Of a DNA stretch of 36,111 bases, positions 8,337 through 15,093 are shown piece by piece (positions within the stretch are counted from its first letter, which is position 1; each line of letters begins with the position of its first letter). This DNA is from Rhodospirillaceae bacterium (GTDB taxonomy: Bacteria > Pseudomonadota > Alphaproteobacteria > GCA-2731375): contig PCBT01000090.1 of NCBI GenBank assembly GCA_002731375.1, positions 1 through 36,111 of the forward strand, written 5' to 3'. Position numbers and translations under genes: made by a program. The notes under the pieces were generated by a model, which did no database searches, was not told the DNA's origin, and worked only from the letters and a program-made list of their open reading frames with translations.

Positions 8337-8687
8337 ATGCCTTTCAATGCCAAATACGCCTTCATGGTCAGCATGGATGTGGATGCCGACAAGGAAGCCT
8401 TGTTCAACGAAGTCTATGATGACGAACATATCCCTGCCCTGTTACAAGTCGACGGCGTGGTCGCGGTCTCCCGCCTAAAGACCGTGCCCGCCACACTGGC
8501 CATGGGCGGCGAAGAACATGCCGTAACAGGCGAAGGCCTGCCCCATTACATCGCCATCTACGAGATCGATAGCCCGGAGGTTCTGAATAGCGAGGCCTGG
8601 GCCGAAGCGGTGGAGGAAGGCCGCTGGGGCGGGCAGGTACGCCCCTATACCACCAATCGCCAGCACGTCTTGCGCAAACTGATCTGA
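8337..8687 (+). CDS. Small EthD/dimeric alpha-beta-barrel-like protein
   Basis: A 116-residue soluble protein with the layout of a ferredoxin-like dimeric alpha/beta barrel: strand (KYAFMVSMDVD), helix (KEALFNEVYDDEHIPALLQ), strand (VVAVSRLKT), a YIAIYEIDS strand and a final helix. The EVYDDEHIPALL helix is typical of EthD/ABM-like proteins, which often bind or degrade small aromatic or ring compounds. An AGGAGATGAGAG ribosome site precedes the ATG. It lies 27 bases downstream of the citrate-synthase-like gene and probably shares its transcript. Function unassigned; the family placement is by fold pattern only. Confidence 0.7.
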   Translation: MPFNAKYAFMVSMDVDADKEALFNEVYDDEHIPALLQVDGVVAVSRLKTVPATLAMGGEEHAVTGEGLPHYIAIYEIDSPEVLNSEAWAEAVEEGRWGGQVRPYTTNRQHVLRKLI

Positions 8688-9007
8688 GTCGCGCCTCAAA
8701 AAAAGCATGCCATCAACTGGATATTCCATTTGGAGATCTACCTTGGCAAGCGGGAGGAGATTTATTCTAACGTATGAGTTTGCCGCATAGATAAATTTAC
8801 TGATGAATTTGACGCCCTCGAATTCGACGAGGCTACCGATGATCGCTCATCACAATGCGATCCGGGCCGGCGCAATCTTGAACAATCGTCGCTGAAGATT
8901 GCTGAATTAGAGGCGAAACTGGTATCCATCTCACGCCCCAGCACGGATAATGCCGGACAGCGGCTGCAGGATTTCGCCACCGTATAGGTGGCTGGTTCTG
9001 GGAAACC
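8688..9007. other. Gap with an unrecognised decayed reading frame
   Basis: No convincing gene. A plus-strand frame at about 8786-8987 encodes an acidic stretch followed by an AELEAKL-type coiled-coil segment, but it has no start with a ribosome site and a stop codon lies just before it. I do not recognise it; it could be a gene remnant. The right-hand end abuts the decayed acyl-CoA dehydrogenase. Confidence 0.4.
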
Positions 9008-9400
9008 TATGCGGAGCCGGCGCCGGTTCGCTCATGGCCAGGATACCCACATGTTCGCCCCTAATCAGTTTCGGTAGATAGCGGCTTTTCTGCGCCGCGT
9101 GGCCCTGGCGGAAGATCTGGTTGACGCACAGGTTTGAATGCGCGCCATTGCTGAGCCCGACAGAGGCGGAGGCGCGGCGGATCTCCTCCATGGCGACGCA
9201 ATGTTCCAGATAACCCAGGTCCGCGTCGCCATATTCCTCCTCCACCGTTACGCCCAGCACACCGACATCATCCACCTGGGACAAGAGATCCCGGGGGAAC
9301 CGGTTGGGGGCATGGATTTCGCCCGCGCGCGGGCTGATCTTGTCGACGGCAAAGCCGGCCACGCTGTCGCGGATCATCGCGGCATCCTCAGGTCAGGCAA
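9008..9400 (-). pseudogene. Isovaleryl-CoA-type acyl-CoA dehydrogenase, N-terminal remnant
   Basis: A minus-strand frame matches the first about 120 residues of isovaleryl-CoA dehydrogenase-like enzymes: MIRDSVAGFA, then GVTVEEEYGDADLGYLEH, MEEIRRASASVGLSNGAHSN, LCVNQI and a KLIRGEHVGILAMSEP block. At the next motif the frame breaks: adding one base would restore GAGS after SEP, but a TAG follows at 9010-9008. The flavin domain beyond and the C-terminal half are absent. Just upstream of the ATG the reading frame also appears shifted. This is a dead gene piece. It lacks the region represented by the partial acyl-CoA dehydrogenase at 1-180, but nothing links the two directly. Confidence 0.8.
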
Positions 9401-9456
9401 AATAACGGAAGCCATTGATATCGCCAGACAAGGCAAAAATCTACAACTTGATCTTG

Positions 9457-10779
9457 CTATAATTTGATTTGGGTCCAGCCCCGCCGCCGCCACAGAATGA
9501 CAAATATCACCGCCTGCAGGATGCGATAGGCCGCCTGCGTCGCCCAGACCGCAAACAGGCCAAGGCCGAAATAGGGCCCCGCCAGCCAGGCCAGCGGCAG
9601 GCCCAACAGCCATTGTGTGCCCACCGCCACGCCCATGACCTGCCGCACCGCGCCGGCGCCAAGCAGCGCATGCAGCAGAACCAGCCCCACGCCGTCAATG
9701 GCGATCGCCACGCCCATCAGCTGCATGGAGCTCCGCGCCACATCGATCACCGCCTGGTCACTGGTAAAGCCCATGACGATCTGGTCAGGGACAAGCAGCG
9801 CCGGCAGACCCAGCAAAGCCTGGATCAAAGCGGTCACCTTGACCACATCCCATGCCCAGCGGGAGGCCTCGTCCGGGTCACCGCGCCCCAGGGCCTCCCC
9901 CACCAAGGTCAAGGCGGCCAGGCCAAAACCTACCGCCGGCAAAAAGGCGACCAGGACCAGATTGATCAGAATATTGGTGGCCGCGACCTCCACCGTGCCC
10001 ATCAGGCCGACGATCCAGAAAATCGCCGTGAAGCCGGCGGCGAACAGAAACTCCTGGATCGCCGCCGGCACCGATAAGCGTAGCATGGTCACCATGGTTT
10101 CACGGCGCGGAATTCGGCTGAGGAAGCCATTTTTCCGCGCCTCTTTCCAGCCAAGGACAAAAAAGGCCGCTGTGCCCAGATACAATGAAATGGTGGTACC
10201 CAGGCCCGAACCTTCGGTACCTAATTCGGGGAAGCCGAACTTGCCAAATATCAACACATAGCTGATCACGACGTTCGACACATGGATAACGAGAAGAGTG
10301 TGCAGATAGCGCCGGCTCTGGGAGACACCGGTCCAGTAGCCACGGAAGGCAAAATTCATTCCAACGGCGATAACGCCCAGCAGACGTGCGTCAAAATAGG
10401 GCAGTCCCGCCTCTATAACCCCCTGGTCGCCGTTGATGTAGGGAAACAACGCGGACGAATAGATTAGCAGGATAATGCTTATGGGCAGACCTATCACCAG
10501 GGCGAGAAGCAAACCGCCCGTCAAAGGCACAGCGGCTTCATCGCCGCGGCCTTCGCCGACGCGCCTAGCCGCCATGGCCTGCACGCCGGACGACAGGCCC
10601 ATGACCAGGGCCGTCGCCATGAAGGCGGCAAAGCTGGCGGTGCCAACGCCCGCCAGGGCATCTTTGCCCAGGACGCCGACCATGGCGGTATCGACCAGGT
10701 TCAGAACAACCTGAGAGACCATGCCGCCGACGATGGGCAGGGCCAACTGACCAATCCGCTCTAGACGCTCGCGTCGCAT
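9457..10779 (-). CDS. MATE-family multidrug/toxin exporter
   Basis: A 440-residue membrane protein with about 12 hydrophobic spans and the MATE layout. TM1 contains LPIVGGMVSQVVLNLVDTAMVG, the loop after it has LGKDALAGVG, and the midpoint repeats the pattern with LRLSVPAAIQEFLF. MATE carriers exchange Na+ or H+ for organic cations and metabolites across the inner membrane. The gene starts 28 bases after the end of the class III aminotransferase, in the same direction, so the pair is probably one operon; the exporter may remove the product of that enzyme or a toxic analogue (inference). Confidence 0.9.
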   Translation of the reverse strand: MRRERLERIGQLALPIVGGMVSQVVLNLVDTAMVGVLGKDALAGVGTASFAAFMATALVMGLSSGVQAMAARRVGEGRGDEAAVPLTGGLLLALVIGLPISIILLIYSSALFPYINGDQGVIEAGLPYFDARLLGVIAVGMNFAFRGYWTGVSQSRRYLHTLLVIHVSNVVISYVLIFGKFGFPELGTEGSGLGTTISLYLGTAAFFVLGWKEARKNGFLSRIPRRETMVTMLRLSVPAAIQEFLFAAGFTAIFWIVGLMGTVEVAATNILINLVLVAFLPAVGFGLAALTLVGEALGRGDPDEASRWAWDVVKVTALIQALLGLPALLVPDQIVMGFTSDQAVIDVARSSMQLMGVAIAIDGVGLVLLHALLGAGAVRQVMGVAVGTQWLLGLPLAWLAGPYFGLGLFAVWATQAAYRILQAVIFVILWRRRGWTQIKL

Positions 10780-10807
10780 AGACCTGCTAATTCAAGGCGC
10801 CCGCGTT

Positions 10808-12181
10808 TTATATACTCGGCAGACTTTCCTCCGCCGCCAGCATGGCGACCGCCGCCTCGAACGCTGCCACGGTCTGATCCATATCGTCCGCGCCATGGGT
10901 GGCCGAGATGACACCGGCACCGGCACCATTGATATCGACGCCGCCGATCAGTAGCGCCAGGCGCAGCTTGTTCATCAGGCCTGGCGGCTTGGCCTTCAGG
11001 TCCTGATAGGGCACGGAGAGAGGATCAAAGTCATTGGGATCGATGGCCAGCCCAGTGCCATTCATAAAGACGAAGAAATTCGCCTGCTGGCCATAAGCGG
11101 CCCAGGCCACGCCGGCGCGCTTGAAGCCTTCATTCAGTTTTACCCGCAACTCCCGCCCAAAAGCATCGGCTTTCGCGCAGGCATCACTGTTGGCGATGAT
11201 CTCCAAGGTCTTGGTGCCCGCCGCCGCCGAAAGGGGATTGCCATTAAAGGTGCCGGGATGGTGAATTTTCTCGAAATCTTTATCCGCCGCCGCCTTGAAA
11301 TCCAGATGCGCGAGGATATCGGCCCGGCCAACCACGGCACCACCGGGCAGGCCGCCGGCCAGAATCTTGGCCAGGGTCGTCAAATCAGGCTTCACATCCA
11401 GCAAACCCTGGGCCCCGCCCGGATGCACGCGAAAACCGGTCACCACCTCGTCCATGATCAACAATACGCCATGCTGTTCCGTCAATTCTCGCAACTGCAC
11501 AACAAAGCCGGGTGCCAGCGGCATCATGCCGCCGCTGCCCCCCGTGGGTTCCAGGATCAGGGCGGCGATATCACTGTCCGCCTCCAGTGCCTGGGCGACG
11601 CCATCAATATCGTCGGGGTCGAGGAGAACCACCTGGGCCGCCACCTCCGGTAATACGCCCGGAGTTGCCGTGCCGTCGAAGTGACCAGCCACGCCAAAGG
11701 CCATGTGATCATGCCAGCCGTGAAAATGCGTACGAAACCGCGCCAGCTTGTTCTTGCTCGTGAAGGCACGGGCCAGGCGCATGGCCATCAAGGTGGCCTC
11801 GGTACCGGACGAGGTGAAGCGGATACGCTCGGCCGAGGGCACCAGTTTTTTCACCGCCTCGGCCCAGGCCACCTCGAAACGGTGGGATGATCCGAAATGG
11901 GTACCCGCCGCCAGGGCCTCTTGGATGCATACCTCGACCTCGTCATTGCGATGGCCCAGCATCAGAGCCCCATGGCCGCCGAAATAATCTACATAGTCAT
12001 TGCCATCCAAATCCCATTTGCGCGGGCCCTTAGCTGACTCGATATAGATGCCATAGGGCGTAGTGTGGCGGGAGTCATGCGTGATGGCGGAAGGAAATTG
12101 CTCCAGGGCGCGTTCCGCCAAGGCCTGGCTGGACGGCGTCCGGTCCACATAACGATTGACGATTGGGGAATTGCTTAACAT
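10808..12181 (-). CDS. Class III aminotransferase, glutamate-1-semialdehyde aminomutase-like
   Basis: A 457-residue PLP enzyme of fold type I. Visible marks are FGGHGALMLGH (early substrate loop), the SSGTEATLMAMRLARAFT phosphate-binding helix, HFHGWHD, the DEVVTGFR aspartate block, and TTLAKILAGGLPGG with the Schiff-base lysine. The order and loop sequences match glutamate-1-semialdehyde-2,1-aminomutase-like proteins outside heme synthesis, often annotated only as aspartate aminotransferase family. The ATG at 12181 is preferred over a GTG at 12193 because AGGTGAG lies upstream. An FNR-type box stands about 60 bases before the start. It leads an operon with the MATE exporter. Confidence 0.87.
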   Translation of the reverse strand: MLSNSPIVNRYVDRTPSSQALAERALEQFPSAITHDSRHTTPYGIYIESAKGPRKWDLDGNDYVDYFGGHGALMLGHRNDEVEVCIQEALAAGTHFGSSHRFEVAWAEAVKKLVPSAERIRFTSSGTEATLMAMRLARAFTSKNKLARFRTHFHGWHDHMAFGVAGHFDGTATPGVLPEVAAQVVLLDPDDIDGVAQALEADSDIAALILEPTGGSGGMMPLAPGFVVQLRELTEQHGVLLIMDEVVTGFRVHPGGAQGLLDVKPDLTTLAKILAGGLPGGAVVGRADILAHLDFKAAADKDFEKIHHPGTFNGNPLSAAAGTKTLEIIANSDACAKADAFGRELRVKLNEGFKRAGVAWAAYGQQANFFVFMNGTGLAIDPNDFDPLSVPYQDLKAKPPGLMNKLRLALLIGGVDINGAGAGVISATHGADDMDQTVAAFEAAVAMLAAEESLPSI

Positions 12182-12231
12182 TTCACCACTCACCTGCTGT
12201 TCGATCCAGAGCCACTGTTATAGCAAAGCAA

Positions 12232-12253
12232 AGTCTTGATGGATATCAAGACT
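12232..12253 (-). promoter_or_regulatory. FNR/CRP-type box upstream of the aminotransferase operon
   Basis: A perfect 9-bp inverted repeat with a 4-base centre: AGTCTTGAT, GGAT, ATCAAGACT. The core TTGAT-N4-ATCAA is the textbook FNR/Anr half-site pair. Its centre is about 61 bases upstream of the aminotransferase ATG. A class II promoter (site near -41.5) would start transcription around 12201. This suggests oxygen control of the operon. A simple hairpin is the other reading. Confidence 0.55.
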
Positions 12254-12288
12254 GAAGCGCGATATCGTGCTAGCCTGCTGGTACGGAA

Positions 12289-12488
12289 ATCATCTTATTC
12301 ACCATCGCCACGATCGTGCTATACATCGTTGCTGGTCGCGCCTTGAATTATGCTGAGATGCGACGGGGCGAGCGGTTTGAACACCGCAGCTTCATTTTCT
12401 TCACCATCCTGTTGGCTTTTGCCGTGCTGAGCTTCGGCTTTATCCAAAAGGTTGCGGTCTCTGATTTCGAAGTCCGCCGAAAGAATTA
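12289..12488 (+). pseudogene. Remnant of a membrane protein (two TM spans)
   Basis: The plus-strand frame encodes a hydrophobic segment (IILFTIATIVLYIVAG), a short basic loop with EMRRGERFEHRS, and a second hydrophobic span ending FGFIQKVAVSDFEV. Beyond about 12480 the sequence turns strongly AT-rich and the peptide loses any family look. No ribosome site or start is convincing. It resembles the N-terminal part of a membrane protein that has been cut off. A histidine kinase tail lies 190 bases downstream in the same direction, and the two could derive from one gene (inference). Confidence 0.45.
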
Positions 12489-12674
12489 TATCCATATAAA
12501 GATTGCAAAAACCGGCAAGTTTAATTTATCAATAATAAAACGGCTCTATTTATTATATCAATATTGTCGCGATTTTCTATTACTTGAGGTCCCGGGGCCC
12601 CTTTATTGAATGGTAATTGAAAATACTGACAAAAATAGCAACAAAAACTCCACTATTAATTACAACGAGTCACT

Positions 12675-12803
12675 GGCGGTAGCCTCGACACCAAAAGCAC
12701 GGTTGGCATGGGCACGACCGTCACCGTAAAACTGCCCAAGACACGTCTCGGCGATGAAGCAGGCAAGCACGGTTCCAGGCAATATCGTTGTCGCCACCTA
12801 TAG
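12675..12803 (+). pseudogene. Histidine kinase C-terminal remnant
   Basis: Forty-two in-frame codons encode GGSLDTKSTVGMGTTVTVKLP, which is the conserved end of a HATPase_c domain (the G2-box region and last strand), followed by a short tail to TAG. The rest of the kinase is missing upstream, where the sequence is AT-rich and full of stops. This is the tail of a deleted sensor kinase gene. Confidence 0.7.
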
Positions 12804-12850
12804 CTTGCCGTAAAGTGCATTTTTTCACAGCCGCACGTGCGTACCAATAG

Positions 12851-13348
12851 ATGTCAATTCAAACACCTTTCGATCAGTTTCGCGCCACCGTCAAACCAGA
12901 ATGGATCGACAATAACAAACATCTGAACATGGGCTACTATATGGTGGTCTTTGATCTGGCAACGGACGAGTTCATGAAATTCGTCCATCTGACTCGGAAC
13001 CACCGCAAGAAACATCGGGTCACCACGTTTTCCCTAGAAGGTCATATCACCTATAACCGGGAAATTGGCGAGGGGGAGCCCATGCGCTTCACCACCCAGC
13101 TGCTGGCCTTCGATGAGAAACGCTTCCACTATATCCATCACATGTATCACGAGACCGAAGGCTACCTGGCCTCAACCAACGAGTTGATGAGCATACATAT
13201 CTCGTTGGAAACGCGGCGCGCCACGCCCATGCAGCCAGCCATTCTGGAACGCCTGGGCACAATCAAGGCGGCCCATGCCGGTTTGCCGCAAAATCCCTAT
13301 ATCGGACGGCAAATCGGCCTGCGCGCGAAAGCGACCACCAATACCTGA
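12851..13348 (+). CDS. Hotdog-fold thioesterase
   Basis: A 165-residue single-domain 4HBT/hotdog protein. The active-site strip reads WIDNNKHLNMGYYMVVFD, matching the D-x-x-x-H-x-N pattern of acyl-CoA thioesterases; the long beta strands with KHRVTTFSLEGHITY and EGEPMRFTTQLLAF follow. It resembles the thioesterase (betainyl-CoA hydrolase) domain found with L-carnitine dehydrogenase in alphaproteobacteria, though no carnitine dehydrogenase is present here. No strong ribosome site is visible before the ATG. It is followed by an SDR and a carboxymuconolactone-decarboxylase-like gene on the same strand, probably in one unit. Confidence 0.8.
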   Translation: MSIQTPFDQFRATVKPEWIDNNKHLNMGYYMVVFDLATDEFMKFVHLTRNHRKKHRVTTFSLEGHITYNREIGEGEPMRFTTQLLAFDEKRFHYIHHMYHETEGYLASTNELMSIHISLETRRATPMQPAILERLGTIKAAHAGLPQNPYIGRQIGLRAKATTNT

Positions 13349-13404
13349 CACCGGCTGCTGACCACGGCCGCTGACAGCCGAAAATTTCTGACACGGAGGA
13401 CGAC

Positions 13405-14175
13405 ATGACAAATCCCATGAACCTGAAAGGGCGCGCTATCCTGGTCACCGGCGCGGGCCAAGGCATAGGCAAGGCGACGGCGGAACTAGCCGTGGAACTG
13501 GGCGCCAAGGTGGCGTTAGTTGACGTCAACGGTGACACCTTGGGCGCGGTCGCAGACGCCTTGGGCGATAACGCCAAGGCCTATGTGGGCAGCGTGGCCG
13601 AACCCGGCTTTGTCCAGGGCATGGTGGCGGACGTGGTGCGTGACCTCGGCGCCGTCCACGGCCTGATGAACAACGCCGGCATCGTCCGCGCGGCGATGAT
13701 CCACAAGATGCCCGTGGAAACCTGGCAGCAGGTCATTGATGTCAATCTAACTGGCGTCTTCCTCTGCCTGCAAGAAGTTGGCCGGCATTACATGGAACGC
13801 GCCAGGGATGGCGACGAGGCGCCTGGCGCCATTGTTAATGTCTCGTCCATCGCGGGACGGCGGGGCACCATCGGGCAGATCAATTATGGTGCCGCCAAGT
13901 CCGGCGTTCTGGGTATAACCATGAGCGCAGCGCGGGAGTGGGGCCGCCATGGTATCCGGGTCAATTCTGTGTGTTTCGGCCTGGTGGAGACCCCGATGAC
14001 GGAAACCGTGCGGGGCGAGAAATTCCGCGACCAGTACATGGCAATGATCCCTATGGGGCGCTTCTCGGCCCCGGAGGAAGTCGCCAAGCCAGTCTGCTTC
14101 CTACTATCCGATGGCGCCAGTTATGTTACCGGCCAGCACCTGAACATTGACGGCGGCGCCTGTATCGGCATGTAG
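13405..14175 (+). CDS. Short-chain dehydrogenase/reductase
   Basis: A 256-residue classical SDR. The cofactor motif TGAGQGIG is at residues 15-22, D40 at the end of strand 2 points to NAD(H), NNAG is at 89-92, and the catalytic set is N114, S147/S148, Y161 and K165 (YGAAK). The C-terminal end has the usual G-x-Y-V-T-G-Q-x-L-x-x-D-G-G. A GGAGGACG ribosome site precedes the ATG. It probably oxidises a hydroxyl group or reduces a keto group on the substrate of the neighbouring thioesterase; the substrate is unknown. Confidence 0.92.
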   Translation: MTNPMNLKGRAILVTGAGQGIGKATAELAVELGAKVALVDVNGDTLGAVADALGDNAKAYVGSVAEPGFVQGMVADVVRDLGAVHGLMNNAGIVRAAMIHKMPVETWQQVIDVNLTGVFLCLQEVGRHYMERARDGDEAPGAIVNVSSIAGRRGTIGQINYGAAKSGVLGITMSAAREWGRHGIRVNSVCFGLVETPMTETVRGEKFRDQYMAMIPMGRFSAPEEVAKPVCFLLSDGASYVTGQHLNIDGGACIGM

Positions 14176-14220
14176 CCGCCTAACCTACGTCTTGCAGTAA
14201 TCACTATCGGAGAGTCAGCC

Positions 14221-14772
14221 ATGCCCCGTATCAAGCCGCTCGCAACCACCGAGATGGATGCCGCCCAACGTGAATTTTATGACAATATCATGGCCGGCCC
14301 TCGCGACAGCATGGGCGGGCCTTTCCAAGCCTGGATACACAGTCCTAAATTCGCCGACCGGGCGCAAAAGGTCGGCGAATACTGCCGCTTCAACAGCGTC
14401 TTGGAGCCGCGCCTGTCAGAACTGGCCATATTGATAACCGCGCGCCAGTGGACGGCGCAGTTCGAATGGTTCGCCCATGCGCCCATGGCACTGGAGGGCG
14501 GCTTGTCCGCTGAAATAGTTGAGGCCCTGTGCCAGCGCCAAATACCTGTATTCGCCTATGCGGACGAAGCCGCGATCTATAGTTTTTGCACCGAATTGTA
14601 TCTGGAAAGCCGCGTGTCGGATGCCACCTATGAGGAGGCCAAAACACATCTGGGGGAACAGGGCGTGGTCGATCTGGTCGGCATCTTGGGCTATTACGCG
14701 ATGGTCTCAATGACACTCAATGTCTTCGAGATGCCATTGCCTGACGGCGTGGAACCACCGCTGGATCCGTAG
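14221..14772 (+). CDS. Carboxymuconolactone decarboxylase family protein
   Basis: A 183-residue all-helical protein of the CMD/AhpD superfamily. The core segment LEPRLSELAILITARQWTAQFEWFAHAPMAL matches the family helix, including the E...H arrangement, but has no CxxC, so a peroxiredoxin-recycling AhpD role is unlikely. Good GGAGAG ribosome site. It lies 45 bases behind the SDR and ends convergently, 26 bases short of the acylphosphatase end. Such members often accompany catabolic dehydrogenases; the reaction is not known. Confidence 0.85.
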   Translation: MPRIKPLATTEMDAAQREFYDNIMAGPRDSMGGPFQAWIHSPKFADRAQKVGEYCRFNSVLEPRLSELAILITARQWTAQFEWFAHAPMALEGGLSAEIVEALCQRQIPVFAYADEAAIYSFCTELYLESRVSDATYEEAKTHLGEQGVVDLVGILGYYAMVSMTLNVFEMPLPDGVEPPLDP

Positions 14773-14798
14773 CCGCCATCCCATTTTACACTATTGCA

Positions 14799-15089
14799 TT
14801 ACCGCATTTGATGGAAACCCGGCGTAATGGGGCCGCGCCAACTTTCTACCGTCACCGACCGCACCCGAGCCGCCGGTGGGCCCTGATGACAGCGGACCAG
14901 CATGTCGTCCATGGCCTGCTCCGGTCCTGAGAAAACCACCTCGACATTGCCGTCGGCAAGATTACGCACCCAGCCGTTCAGGCCCAGGGCCCGCGCCGTC
15001 TCCACTGTCCAACCGCGATACCAGACACCCTGGACACGGCCCTCGATGATCACCCGAACCCCGTGGCCTGAGTAATCCGGGGCGCACAC
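14799..15089 (-). CDS. Acylphosphatase
   Basis: The protein has the complete acylphosphatase fold signature: GRVQGVWYRGWT, with the catalytic Arg, and LGLNGWVRNLADGNVEVVF, with the catalytic Asn. The family is about 90-100 residues and hydrolyses acyl-phosphates such as carbamoyl- or acetyl-phosphate. The start is uncertain: a GTG at 15089, 5 bases after the pccA stop, gives 96 residues of normal family length, whereas the ATG at 15119 would overlap pccA by 26 bases and add 10 residues. Translational coupling to pccA is likely either way. Confidence 0.88.
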   Translation of the reverse strand: MCAPDYSGHGVRVIIEGRVQGVWYRGWTVETARALGLNGWVRNLADGNVEVVFSGPEQAMDDMLVRCHQGPPAARVRSVTVESWRGPITPGFHQMR

Positions 15090-15093
15090 GGGC

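Noticed and set aside
12316-12609. A 97-codon frame considered as a real membrane protein
   Set aside because: Only the first about 50 codons look like membrane protein; the rest is AT-rich and random-looking, with no ribosome site. Treated as a remnant.
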